Assembly (NCBI RefSeq): GCF_004193775.1
Contig: NC_041005.1
Span: forward strand, 8,310,501-8,374,500
DNA from: Glycine soja
Lineage: Eukaryota > Streptophyta > Magnoliopsida > Fabales > Fabaceae
DNA length: 64,000 nucleotides
Direction: 5' to 3'
Positions 11,929 to 23,591 of the stretch are shown one piece after another. The notes beneath the pieces were generated by a model, which saw only the letters and a list, made by a program, of their open reading frames with translations, did no database searches and was not told the DNA's origin. Position 1 is the stretch's first letter, and the number at the start of each line of letters is the position of its first letter. Made by a program: the position numbers and the translations under genes.

Positions 11929-12324
11929 CAAAGAAGATTGACAAAACTAATGCATTTGTTGTTGAACTTTGGGGTCTTTATGAAGGTTTGAAGTTGATTC
12001 AAGAAACAGATTGTCAAGCTGTTGATATTCAATTAGATTCTTAAGTTGTTGTTAAGAGTATCAATGGTGGGAAAGAGGAAGTGTTGCTGGAGGACACCTT
12101 ATTCAAGAGATCCAGAATCTGTTGAAGATCGGGATGCGATATTCCTTGAAGCATATTTATAGGGAGGCAAATGCGTGTGCGGATGCTTTGGCCAACATGA
12201 CTACTGGTTTAGAGGTTGTGTTTGTGATGTTTGAGCAACAACCGTTTTTAAATCAGTTGCTTTTAACTGACTTGTCGGAGTCTCTATCCCTCGTATGTTT
12301 AGAGTTAGAAAGAAAGTGTGATTA
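11929..12324 (+). pseudogene. RNase H-like domain, 3' part, after MULE-1
   Basis: This stretch begins with the second copy of the target duplication and continues the RNase H frame as DKTNAFVVELWGLYEGLK, then DCQAVDIQLDS, then VVVKSINGGKEE. The end reads YSLKHIYREANACADALANM, the conserved closing motif (REAN.CAD.LA) of plant RVT_3/LINE RNase H domains. An in-frame TAA near 12042 and a frame change near 12090 mark it as a remnant. No reverse transcriptase is visible beside it, so it may be a truncated LINE tail or an isolated RNase H-like gene fragment. Confidence 0.75.
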
Positions 12325-12734
12325 ACATTCCTTATTCCTCATTCGGGAAACATGAGAATAGTAAAAATAAGTAATATAGATGTGGGATTCCAAAAGAAAA
12401 AATATAATACCAAATAATTATATTCGAAAATGTATTAATATGATATCTACAATTTTTTTATTAATATTACTAAAGACACTTATTAAAAAAAGAATATATT
12501 GAATGATTTTTAATCATCTAAGAAGTAATAGATTCGAGAAAATTATTTGAAGGTATGCATTTACCCGAGTGTGAACCATGAATTGATAATTATGTACATA
12601 CATGGGCAAATTAGGGAGAATACAATGCATAATTCCAACTTATAAAAAAGACAGCTGGATCATTTTTGTTTAGTTTCTATCGAAGGTATGTACTGAAATA
12701 TCAACTTCTAATCTGCCTAATTTAGCTACTAATC
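12325..12734. other. Intergenic, includes 3' flank of the MSL gene
   Basis: AT-rich sequence with no coding signal. The 3' untranslated region of the minus-strand MSL gene should extend into it from 12734 downward. Confidence 0.5.
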
Positions 12735-15700
12735 TTAGTCATTCTGTTTACTAGTTGGAAATGAAGACTGGCCATCCTTCTTATCCTTACTAGCAGGAGG
12801 TCCACCCCCATTCCGTTGAACAGCAAATTCTTGTGACTCTGCAGGCATAGGAGATGGAGTCATTTCTTCCTCAATTGGAAGAGTACGTTTTGAGCCTTCT
12901 ATGGCAACCCCGAGTAGAATGTTCTCTTCCAAGGATGGCCTAACTGATGACAGAGGGACAGAAGATTTCTCTTCATCTTGTTTTGATTGCGAAGAAGTTG
13001 CAGAATTGATCTCGTGGGAAGTAACAGGAGAGGTTTCAGGCGCAGCACTTTGAACAAGGTTTTTGGATACAGGAACTGTAGGTCCCTTTCCTGCATCTAC
13101 TGCATTTTCCTTTTTTGGCAGGGCTTCAGACAGTGACTTGGATTTATCCTTGGAATTTACATCAGGTGAGGAGGTTAATGTTGCTGCAAAGTTCTCATCT
13201 TCTTTGGTGTCAGATGCCATGGTTTCATCAATCTTGAAATCTTTTTCCTCACTTGCACGAGTTGAACGTGTTGAAGGCTTAGTTTTATCTTCACCATTAA
13301 CTTTATATAGTGGTTCTATCAGTAGGAATGGGCGATTTCCCGCACTAGATCGAGTGAAAATGGTGTCCCCAAAGGGTATATTTTCTGAGTCAGCCTCACT
13401 GTATATTTTCTGAACAGTGCGGATGGGAGTGGCTAGCCTGGCTCGATGATGACTGACGACTCTGAGAAGATCCAAAAGGATTGCCTCCTATTTTTTTACA
13501 TGTAAATGATGTTACAAAAAGAAAATATTATGAATATAATGAATAATGATCTTATAATAATGACTTGCTTACATCCAGAAACTAAGTTTCCACCATAAGC
13601 AACTGTAATTACTGTGTATATCATATTACCTTAACACAGAGATACTCCTCAAAATGAGAAGTTTTCACAAAGCAAGATATTAATATCTGGAACAAAGAGG
13701 ATAATTAGTAAGAGAATGGTATATTGAGAAAGGACAATTAAAAAAAGAAACCTCTGAAGAATCATGCTTCTTAAGACACTACAGAAAACATCAAAAATTG
13801 CAAGCTAAAAGCTGAGGACTTGTGCAAAATAAACAAATCAATAGAACAGACACTAACCATAAGAGCCTGATTTTCAGGATTGACATTCTCCAAAAAAACC
13901 CTTCGGTGTAATTTTTGCTGCTCTACTTGAGGATTTTTAGACAAAACCTTGCGCATATCAGCTACAATATTCTGCATGAAGAAACATGCTAATCAGAAAA
14001 ATACACATCAGAAAGTCCAAGAACATTAAGCATGTGAACCAATAATGCTCACATTAATTTTGTTAACATCCAAGTGACTGATAGCAATGTAACTCTTGAT
14101 ACGCCAATGAGATTTCTGGCTCAGATTTCTCACAACATTTACAGTAAACTTGTGGTTAGGAATATGAACTGCCTCGCGATCATCACCTCTGATGATGGTT
14201 GGTGACCACCAGCCTACATGCTGGAGAAAAAACAAAATTTAAATACATAATTGAAGTTGTTGCACAAAAAGAAAATCTGCCATTGGTAATGATTCTTCTA
14301 TTAGTCACATGATTGTGGAGATAAAAATACTTATATATATAGTGGACCAGCATGAAACTTATACTATTAAAGTAACTAAGGTAGAGATACAAACCTCAAC
14401 TGTGCCAGAAACCTCATATCCTTCAATCTTCGTTTGAATCCACTCGTTCACAATAAATGGCCGAGTTGCATGGATCATTATGCTCGAAAGAAAGTTTGTA
14501 AATATCTGAATTAATCACAAACTTGAACTTAGAATCGCAACACCAAACAAGAGTATTAAATAATTATTTTTTATATACAAAATTCCAAATTACTGATTGA
14601 ATATGGCTACTGGCTACACCTGGAATTCTTTCACAGAATTTGATTAAGTTGATTTGAAGATGAATTCACAACAAACAATGAACAAGAAACAAAGCTAGTA
14701 GCCATACAAACCATAATAGTAGCCAGTATGAAGGAAACAATGCTGTACCTCACGACCTGCTAGAGTGAGCAATACTGTGCCCAAACCACCAGCAGTTACC
14801 CACTTCTGTGTGGAGAAACCTAGCAACTCCATGAACAATGACACAGCAGCAACCCATACAGCAGTATATACAGCCTTCCCAGCAAAATCAAGGCCCATCT
14901 GCAGTCAATTTTTCCTAAATGAGAAGCTGATAAAGATTATCAATTTTGGGTTCCCTCACAAAAAGATCAAAACAGAAAATGAAGAAGGATTTGATAAAAA
15001 GACATTCAATCCATATACCGAAAAAAAAAGGTAAACATATAATTTTAAATTCAAATTATATTAAAAAAGATCTAAGGCTTCATTCACATGCTCTGACAAC
15101 AAAAATAACTAGTCTGTCAGTATTATGGCAGCAAAATGTTATTGACATGGCAATCAAAAAATGACAAGAACAAAGTAGTAAATGAATATGTAACAGAAAC
15201 ATACATTTCTTGCACCACTGGAATCATTTCCCTCCAGAAAGAATTTTTGTGCTTGTTGAATTAAGCTGAAAACAGGAAATACAACCATATAACATTATAA
15301 TTTAAACACAATGCAGGACCCAATACACCTAATAGTGGGAAATAGCAATAAAAAAAATAAAAAACATGATCTCTTAATGACTGGTGCAGGCAGGAAACCA
15401 TAATAAATTACTAAGCAAAAGCAATATAAACTTACAGCATTAGGGGGGTAGGGGGAAGCATACAATAAAATACAGAAATCCATTTTTAAAAAGCATTTCC
15501 AATTTCTGCTGGTCATGCATCTTCCAGATATCAATACCTTGATAAACAGTAGGCAAATGAAATCACTGTTGACAAAGATCTCACAAAATTCAGCAGCCGC
15601 TGCTTCACAACCTGGCTGGACTCAGATGGTAGGACTAGTGGATCTAATGCCCTGAAACAAATAGTTCTATGATCAACACCAATACGGCTTCTCAGGAGAT

Positions 15701-18168
15701 ATAGTTATATGATGTGTTGAATGGAAGTTGTATGTTTACTGTTTAGCAACTGTAGGACAGTTATGATGTGATGTATGGCAGTTAAGTGTGCTTTTCTTAA
15801 ATTGTATTGAGATAGTTTCCTGATTATTGTGTGTTAAATTGCTGAAGTTTGTTTGAAGGAGGAGGCTCCTTGTTTGGGTTTAGGCTGCGTTAGTGTTCTG
15901 TACTGCAAATTCTAGTTCAATCCCAGAATTCTTTCAATAAAATCTTCTAGTTTGTGTTCAAACTCTTGGGTCTAACATTGACCCAGAAACAGACCTGCAT
16001 ACCAGCATTGCCCCAGTCCACAACAGCAATGGCTGAAAATAAGATGTCATGATATATCGCGAACTACTTTTCTTCCAACTACTGTCAGTACTCTGAAAAT
16101 ATTTTTTCATAAACAGAAAAGGTATTAATTATATTAATCAGTCAGATTTGGGACATGTGAATAATTAAAAATCAACTACCTGAAGGAACAAAACCCTGCT
16201 GAGACGAAGGAGTGGCTCAAGACCGCAAACAGCAAAGGCAATGATACCAATAGCTGGGATCAATTGAAGAAAAGTAGGGTTTCCTTGTAGAGCATCATAT
16301 GACCTGAATAAATATCAAAAAATAAATAATGTTTCCATAGAGATTATGCATTAAATAAAAGATTAAGAGAGAGAGAAGCAGCAAGAATAGTACAAAATTA
16401 GCACCAATCAATCCCGGTCCTTCAGAAATACAGTTTAAGCATATCGTTATATAATCTTGCAGATTACTTTACAAGTTCATATACTAATTAATTTAAGTTT
16501 TGGTAGGTCCAGTCAATGCCAATTTATATGTATATTCACTACTAAAAGAGAAAAGAGAAACAGATCATTTGACAGATTGAAGTTACTCCAGAATATATGT
16601 CAACAAGCTAATAAATAGATACAAAAAACAAAGACGGGCAGAGTTACCATGCAGCTGTGTTAGGCACTAGATAACTGAAAACAAGCAGGAAGTTTAAAGC
16701 AGAGTCAAAATAAATTGAGAAAGATATAAAAGAACATTTAATGATTTACCACAATATGATATATAATTATATACCTCTGAATCATAACTACAAGCTGATT
16801 CATGAAAATGAAAGTTAGAAGAGGAACAAAAAATATTCAAGGCATAAACCTGACTGTATATACATGTAACATTATTAGAAAGGCTAGCAAACATCAAGGG
16901 TAAACAAGTTAACAAACATAAACCCTCTCCAAAAAAAAAGTTAATAAACATAAATTTTACAGCAAAACGAAAAAGGTGAAAAAGCCATATATAAATATGA
17001 GCATGCATTTCCGCTAAATCAAGGAAACCTTTCTTAATTAACAAGGAAAAGAGAGAGAAACCAACCTTGTTAAAATAACACTAGCAGATTTCATCAGTGG
17101 AGTTCCACTTCCTCCACCTGGTATTAGGACAGACTGACAAATGAAAACATTACATCTGGAAGGCACATGCCTTATCGGGGCATGTGGTCTACTTAAAAGA
17201 TGGAGTGCTGAAGAGTCTTGCTTCTGTTATTTCCAAAAGTAAAAGATCTCCAAAGATTTAGATTAAATAAACACAATCAATCGATATTATATGAAAGCAA
17301 TTGTATGAAAAGAGTAGGGGTGCTCAAGACCAAATTCTGGCCAATAACCCAACCAGTCTCAAAGCTAATCTTTGCTGGGATTGGGTTTTAAAAATTAAAT
17401 CAATATCTTTTTGTCACTCTATAATGTCACTCTTTAAGAGTGTGTTTTTAAACACGTTTAAATTCCATTGTGCGGAAATCCCACAAAGTTCTTCAGTCAC
17501 TTTTAGTTTCTTGGAAGGTGGGAGAAACGGCTAAACAAACACACCCTATGTTGACCAAGCTTACTACAGAATTTCTAGATTTCATATCTTATGTATAAAC
17601 ATTCTCATTGATTGAAAAATATAAATTATAAAAGTACCATTTTTCCACTTTTAAATTTTATGCATTAGCCATACATCATATCAAAATTTGCACATTTTGC
17701 CTAAACTTTGGGTCCAGTCCAACTCTGTCATTATTTATTTAGCCTAAAAATTTGATCCAATCAAAATACCAGGCCAAAGTAAGCCTACTGGCTCATGAGC
17801 AGTTGAGCACCCGTATCAAAGAGGAATTCAAGCAGAAAAGGATTAAATACATCCATCAAACATACATAAAAGAGGAAAGGGAGAGAGGAGAGACTATGCA
17901 TAATTTCTATTTCATAAAAGCCATACCAAACTACATGGTGAAAGATTTAAGGTGACCAAATGTAATCGACCGACCCCCATCCGGTTCTGCCAAATGACAT
18001 GGAAATGAAACTCAACATTCTTTAATTTGAAGAGTAATACAATAGAGAATTTACCTAAACATTAAAATTCAAAAAAAAAAAAAAACGCACATGATGGAAA
18101 CTACAGAATCCAGTATTACTGTAGAACCTAACGTCATGAGACAATTTCGTTGAACCCGGACAGACCAT
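12735..18168 (-). CDS. MSL2: MSL2/MSL3-like plastid mechanosensitive channel
   Basis: The coding exons, in reading order, are 18168-18091 (tentative), 17223-17066, 16303-16180, 16092-15995, 15651-15538, 15265-15205, 14898-14749, 14505-14395, 14220-14053, 13971-13858, 13686-13630 and 13487-12735. All junctions are GT-AG and keep frame, giving about 661 aa. The product resembles MSL2/MSL3, MscS-type channels of the plastid envelope that open under membrane tension and relieve osmotic stress in plastids. Visible are a plastid-targeting-like N-terminus ([15 protein letters not shown]), several membrane segments, the MscS pore helix [14 protein letters not shown] (about residues 248-261) and the beta domain with [13 protein letters not shown] long Ser/Lys-rich tail ends the protein. 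The first exon donor (GTGCGT next to a T run) is uncertain. Introns 1 and 3 hold transposon-like inserts. MSL2 and MSL3 cannot be told apart here. Confidence 0.92.
15715..15977. repeat. Solo-LTR-like insert in an MSL intron
   Basis: The insert starts TGTTGAATGG and ends GGGTCTAACA, i.e. TG...CA termini with short inverted ends. It has an AATAAAATC signal about 35 bases before the end, as in small Copia LTRs. It lies in the intron between the coding blocks at 15538-15651 and 15995-16092. No clean 5-bp target duplication was found, so the call is moderate. Confidence 0.45.
17315..17815. mobile_element. hAT-like MITE in MSL intron 1
   Basis: The ends are TAGGGGTGCTCAA on the left and TTGAGCACCCGTA on the right, inverted repeats matching at 12 of 13 positions. 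They are flanked by GAAAAGAG and TCAAAGAG (6 of 8 equal), a decayed 8-bp duplication as expected for hAT elements. TAGGGGTG-type ends are typical of plant hAT elements. The 501-bp body has no transposase. A second inverted repeat (GTGTGTTT / AAACACACC, about 17440-17547) inside it may be a nested insert. Confidence 0.55.
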
Positions 18169-20424
18169 TCTTGAAACTGCCGTACAAGGTAATTCAATCA
18201 GTTCACAGTTGAAAACCAGTTCTCCCCTTTACCCCAATGCCTCGGCTTCTCAATAATGGAATTACCAAAATAAAAAGTTGTAAAATTCAATGGAATATAA
18301 ACCCTGCAAAAAAGCAAACAAGAACATTAGCAATTAGCAAAGAAAGAAACTCAACAATTCACTGAAATTTTGATTTATTGACAAATTCTCAGCAACTGAA
18401 CTAAGCTCAGGGCTAAATTGAGAAAAAGATAACTTCAGAATCAGCAAAAAGCGAGAAACAAAACCCTAAATATTCGTGTCAAAATTACAATAAAACCATC
18501 GGAGCTTTTAACAAGAAGTAGAAAACAGCACTTAATTCAACATGCTCACGCATCTTCAAAAAAAGGAAAAGAGGAAAACAACACGCAATTGAGTGAAATT
18601 CGAGATCTACGAACTTGAAAGATGCTACTGAAATGAATCCAAGGTTCGTGGAAGAAAAGAAAATTTCGCTCGGGAAGAAACGCAGGCGCTTTTCGAAAAA
18701 ATCGAAACGAACATTACGAGTTTACCCTCGTCGAGAGAAAAGAAATTCGTGGAAGAGGTTGTTGAATGCAACTCGTAGTTTAAGAAGAAGGACGAGACCG
18801 TAGAAAAGGCAAACTCGGTTGGCTTGGATGTACGTTTTGTTCTTATAATGAGGCGATTAACGGGTTTCTGGTACGTGGTCCAATCAAAACGCTGTGTTTC
18901 GGATTAATGTATGCTGGTAACCCGGGAATTACAGATTGTCGTGGATTTATGTGGCGCCTAGAAGGTGGCCCTTATATCCTAATAGTAACTTACACGACAT
19001 GTGCTTCTGCCTTTATTTTTTATTATTAAATTTTGTTATTTTTGTTTTTCCGGATTTTTCCAAATATTTGAGAATGGTTTCCTCAAAAAGAATAGAGAGA
19101 GAGATGAGAATGGTTTCTCCAAAGTTTTTTTCTTCTTCTTAAATCCACTTTTGGCCTTGTAGTTTTAGGACTGTATAATTTTAATTCCTAAAAAAAATTA
19201 TTGTCACACCAATATGTCAGGGTCATGTCATGAAATGAGATTATTGTAAAGATTTTTCATTTTCATTTTCAAAGTTATAGACAACAAAACAAAAAAAAAG
19301 GAGACAAGGAATGAGAAAAAAAAAATCAACACAAGATAGGAAAAGAAATCAGTAGCTCGAGTTTGAAGGAATGGAAAGGGTAATAATGGGAGGAAGAAAA
19401 AAAAACAAAAAATGGAGAGTATGAAATTATTAGAAGAAGAAGAGAGGAGAAATAAAAAGAAGATAAGACATCGAGAGAAGAAAAAGAAACATGGAGAAAA
19501 GATGATGAAGGGGGAATCTAATAAAAAAATCACTTAATTATATTTTTAATTCTTTAAATTTGGATAATTATTTTTTTTCTTAAAAATATAATTTATTTTT
19601 TATAAAAGTTATTTTTAGTTTCTCTTTTGTTCTCTTTATGGTCTCACAAATTGTAACCATTTTTTAACCGTCAAACTTTTATTTTATTTTATTTTTGAAA
19701 AATACTTTATAATGATTTTAAACTGTCAAAATAATTAACTCGTATGATTTGGTGGTAGTTTCTTATATCTTCTGCTGGTTTTAAAGAAGAAAAATAAAAA
19801 AATAAAATTATTACAATTTTTTTACATATTTTAACTGTTTTAAATGGTCACAAATCATTTTAAAAAAAATTAATTTAAAAAATACTTTTGATGATGACAT
19901 ATCATCATAAATTATGACACCATTAATGGAAAAAGAGAAACTAAAAATAAGTTTTTGAAAATTTGAAGGATTAATAAAAATAAATTCTTTTTTGAAAAAC
20001 TAAAAAAATAATTATTCAAATTTAAATTACTAAAAATATATTTAAGTAAAAAAATTGATATAACAAATATTTTTAATTCACATTTACTTAATTAATTAAT
20101 GTCCGGGAGACAGAAAAAAATATGGTCAGACAAAAAAGAATCACTCAAATTACGAAATTGTGCCTATAAAGATAAAGAATTTATTTTATAAATTTAATTA
20201 ACAATGTTTGAAATTTAAATTTAGTATTTAATCAATGTCTAAAATATTTGAAATTTAAATTTAAATAGTTATTAATGCTCAATATATTGAAAATTGTGTC
20301 TTTTATTTCTAAACCCAAAAATTGTTTATATTCTTCTAAAAAAATAGTTTAAATTTAATACGATGTAATTTACTAAAACATTCCAATTTTGGTAGACTAT
20401 TTAGGAGATTTTTTTTCCAAGCTT
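18169..20424. other. MSL 5' region, then AT-rich intergenic DNA
   Basis: From 18169 to about 18800 lies the probable 5' untranslated region (with an intron, inferred from the gap) and promoter of the MSL gene. Beyond that I see no gene. A strongly purine-rich stretch (about 19290-19520, AGAAGAAG-type) is low-complexity and gives a long artificial frame on the other strand. Confidence 0.5.
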
Positions 20425-20429
20425 TTATA

Positions 20430-20690
20430 GAAATAATCCACAAGGGAAGCTAGTCGAACAAACATCAACAAGAACATGAATAAAAAATCCGGAACCCATT
20501 AAAACATCTAAATTCACACCTATCACCACAACACACAGTTCAGCCTGCAAAACCGAACAGGATCCCAAGTTGCAAGCGAACGAAAAAAGAACCGTGCATG
20601 CCAATATGATCCCTAAGGACCCCTTCAACTGCTGCTGCAATCCCGTTATTATCCACCGCTCCATCACAGTTTAGCTTAAACTGTTCCTCA
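20430..20690 (-). pseudogene. RNase H-like domain remnant
   Basis: On the minus strand the start reads KLNCDGAVDNNGIAAAVEGV and RDHIG, typical of the first RNase H strand (NCDGA...). After a frameshift it reads LGSCSVLQAELCVVVIGVNL, matching the AELWA...G block. It is a decayed fragment of the same broad RVT_3/LINE RNase H family as the remnants at 4262/11929 and 60829. Confidence 0.65.
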
Positions 20691-21905
20691 GGGGGAGCAT
20701 TCCACTGAATAACTTGCGGTTGTTGATAGCTAACTAGCTGAGTGTCAAATTTCTTGGTATGAGATAACGATTGGGAGACGTATTACAATATAGGATAAAG
20801 AGAATAATACAAACTAAATATTTGAGTTACAAAACAATTTTTTATCTTTGTTTGATGAACAATGAACATCACAAACAAAATAATATCAAATTTATTAAAA
20901 TAACTTTTTTTTAATATTAATTATCTTAAAATAATTTACATTATTATTATATATATATTATGTAATTTTTTAAAATACATAATATAGACAAGTAAGCTAA
21001 CCATTAAATAATATAAATTAAAAAAATGCATGACATGATAAGATTATTGTAGCTAATAGATAATGTGAATTCAAAATACATAATATATTAAGATTGTACT
21101 AATAGATAACATGAATTCAAAATACATCACATCACATGATAAAGTTGTTGACAATTCAAATGTAGTGATTCAATTTGTGTTACTACAGAAAAAATATGGG
21201 TAGGAAATAAGAGAGAAGTAAAACTAAGTGTATCTTTTTAATACTTTGTATCTAAGATAAAAATTGTTTGATGATTTTTTGAATAACAAAAAATTAGTAT
21301 TTTTTTGTGTGAATCAAGGTATCCATAGCCGAAAGCCAATTACTAATCTCCCGAGTTACTCTCTCTCAAGAAATTTACTAAAAAAATTAAGTTTTTGTCT
21401 TATCTCTTGTGTTTAACTTGTGTTGTTTCATAATATTTTTCAAATCAAATGTGAAAGATAAATATTTATCTTGTTCAATACTATCATTTTTAGCAAATCA
21501 ATTGGATCCTAATAGAGTACAAGTATAGAGGAATGTTAGTGACACTCTCTCTTAGACTCTCTTTCAAAGACTTTTTTCTACGATCGGTTAGAATTTATTG
21601 AAAATCATCAATTTTGATAGGTTTCACTTCTCATTTAATATATAGCAGGAGTGAGAATCATTAAATGAGAAAACAAAATTTACAAAAAAAAATGATGATT
21701 TTTAATAAATTATAATCTATCATAGAGTCTTAAAAAAAGACTATCAAAGAGCCAAATAAGGGTTAGTCAATCTTATTCCTATAGAATCCATTTAAACGGT
21801 TAGAATTTGACCCGATTTTTGGTGTGGTGTATTTTTTGTTTGGATTATACATATATTTTTGCAAATAAGTTGACCAAGACTAATTATTGTAAATGTTTTT
21901 TTTCA
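20691..21905. other. AT-rich intergenic DNA with a hairpin MITE
   Basis: No coding gene is supported. A hairpin element at about 21537-21755 is listed separately. Two near-copies of a short AATTCAAAATACAT word occur at about 21070 and 21110. Confidence 0.5.
21537..21755. repeat. Hairpin MITE candidate
   Basis: The left arm (CTCTTTCAAAGACTTTTTT, then TAGAATTTATTGAAAATCATC at about 21588-21609) is complementary to the right arm (GATGATTTTTAATAAATTATA at about 21694-21714, then AAAAAAGACTATCAAAGAG at about 21733-21751). The whole folds into an imperfect hairpin of about 215 bases. It has no coding content. Confidence 0.55.
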
Positions 21906-21914
21906 TAATAATTA

Positions 21915-22893
21915 GGCAAAACTGTAAATTTGGTCCCCCTAATTTGTCTTCAATTTCAATTTTAGTTCCCTTTAAATTTATTCACGAATTTAGTCCCCTA
22001 TTTATGTCTAATCCCGTAAATTTGATTCTTAAGCCCAGATTTAGACGTTGACTTTACAAACGAACGTTGACTACCATATGGTATGTTCTGATTAGACCAT
22101 AAACAAGCTCTCTCGACACTAGATCTTAGACACACACTCTCACTCTCTTAACCTTGCCTTCCATAATGTAGCTCCTTCGGGCACTGCTCGCGGCGACGCT
22201 GTTCCTCCTCACCACCCTCTTCGACGCGCACAACATCACCAACATCCTCGCAAAGCACCCTGAGTTCTCCACCTTCAACCACTACCTCACCCTCACCCAC
22301 CTCGCCCCCAAAATCAACAGCAAAACCACCATCATCGTCTACGTCATCGACAACGCCGCCATGTCAGACCTTCTCTCGAAGCACCTTTCCATCTACACTA
22401 TCAAAAACGCCCTCTCCCTCCACATCCTCCTCGACTACTACTTCGGTGCCAAGAAGCTCCACTAGATCACCAACGACACTGCCCTCGCCGCCACAATGTA
22501 CCAAGCCATCGGCACCGCCCCTGGATCCACCGACTTCGTTAGCATCATCGACCTCCACGGCTAAAAAGTTGCATTCACCCCTAAAAACAACGATGGCACA
22601 CTCTCCTCAACGTTCATCAAATCGGTCAAAGAAAACCCTTATAACAACTTCGTAATCCAGATCAGTAAGGTTCTCCCCTCTGATGGGACCACACTTGGTT
22701 AAAATGACGCACTTGTTTATGGTCCAATCAGAATGTGACATGTGACAAACAACGTTTGTTTGTAACTGTCAACATCCAAATCTAGATTTCGGGACCAAAT
22801 TTACGGGATTAGACATAAATGAGGGACTAAGTTTAAAGGGGGACTAAAATCAAAATCAGAGACAACTAGAAGGACCAAATTTATAATTTTGCC
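21915..22893. mobile_element. Pack-MULE carrying a fasciclin-like AGP gene fragment
   Basis: The element is flanked by a perfect 9-bp target duplication, TAATAATTA, at 21906-21914 and 22894-22902. The ends begin GGCAAAA and are inverted repeats extending roughly 190 bases each, sharing blocks such as TAAATTTGGTCC, ATGTCTAATCCCGTAAATTT and TTTATGGTCCAATC-like words. Long inverted ends plus a 9-bp duplication identify a MULE of a different family from MULE-1. The 0.6 kb between the ends is a GC-rich host-gene fragment (FLA) and there is no transposase, which fits a Pack-MULE. Confidence 0.88.
22166..22695 (+). pseudogene. Captured fasciclin-like arabinogalactan protein (FLA) fragment
   Basis: One frame runs through the interior of the Pack-MULE. 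An ATG at 22166 is followed at once by TAG, then LLRALLAATLFLLTTLFDAH (a signal-peptide-like start), then HNITNILAKHPEFSTFNHYL and later LSKHLSIYTIKNALSLHILL. These are the opening of a plant FLA and the H1/YH-type blocks of its first FAS1 domain; FLAs are secreted cell-wall and membrane-surface proteins. Further stops occur after FGAKKLH (22463) and after IDLHG (22562). The frame ends inside the right inverted repeat, before any AGP region or GPI signal. Its GC content and C-rich third positions differ sharply from the surrounding AT-rich DNA, as expected for captured FLA exon sequence. It is a non-functional partial copy. Confidence 0.85.
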
Positions 22894-22902
22894 TAATAAT
22901 TA

Positions 22903-23591
22903 TGATGGAGAAAATGCGTATTCAAATAGAATAGACTTTAAAATAACGTTACTTCTCTAGTTGGGTTTTTAATTTTCTGAACAATTGAATTAAAGTATTT
23001 CATTTATTTCAATTAATTGCGTTCAAATATAAATAAATATAAAATAAATCTGTCGCTGGCACTTCTCATATATGTGTATATATAAAAATGAAAATAAAAA
23101 GTTGGCTTCGGCTTTGGATAAAAACCAATTCATTATTACCGAATTTTGGTGGGCTTTCTCTGTCTCAACAAATTTCATTCAGCCGACATAACTACTAGAC
23201 CGTTTGCTTGCGTTCACGTGATGCGCGCGTGATTACATTCCGTATTTGAATTCGACCCGAGCGAGCGCCTTTTTCTCCATTTCCGTTTAATGCAAACCCA
23301 ACACGTCCTGATTCAAAGAAATATCCAAAACGAAACGTAAACCCTTTCATTCCGTTCTGTTCTATTCCTTCTTCTCCAACGACGACGCAGAAAATCCCCT
23401 CTCTTCTGTTGATTCTCCTTCTCTTCCCTCTCATACTCTTCAGCCTCACACGCGAAATCTCTTTCTGCTTGATCGCGTCAGAATTTCACCAGTTTCGACG
23501 CTTCATGTTTTTTTTTCACATTGATCACGGTATTGATTTCCGCGCTCAATCACGATTCTAAGGTTTCCAAAACGGGTTGAATTAGGCAGAG
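22903..23591. promoter_or_regulatory. KIN-4C upstream region and 5' UTR
   Basis: Intergenic to about 23160, then a C/T-rich leader typical of plant 5' untranslated regions up to the start codon at 23592. No single TATA box or transcription start could be fixed with confidence. Frames on the opposite strand here are not supported. Confidence 0.5.

Noticed and set aside
13063..13413. 116-aa frame on the plus strand
   Set aside because: It mirrors the Ser/Glu/Lys-rich tail of MSL; the minus-strand frame continues a well-supported channel protein.
19228..19533. 101-aa Phe/Leu/Ser-rich frame on the minus strand
   Set aside because: It is the complement of a purine-rich low-complexity stretch, which yields long Phe/Ser/Leu runs without meaning.
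22364..22655. Short frames in the FLA fragment on both strands
   Set aside because: They are out of frame with the FLA homology and exist because the captured fragment is GC-rich.
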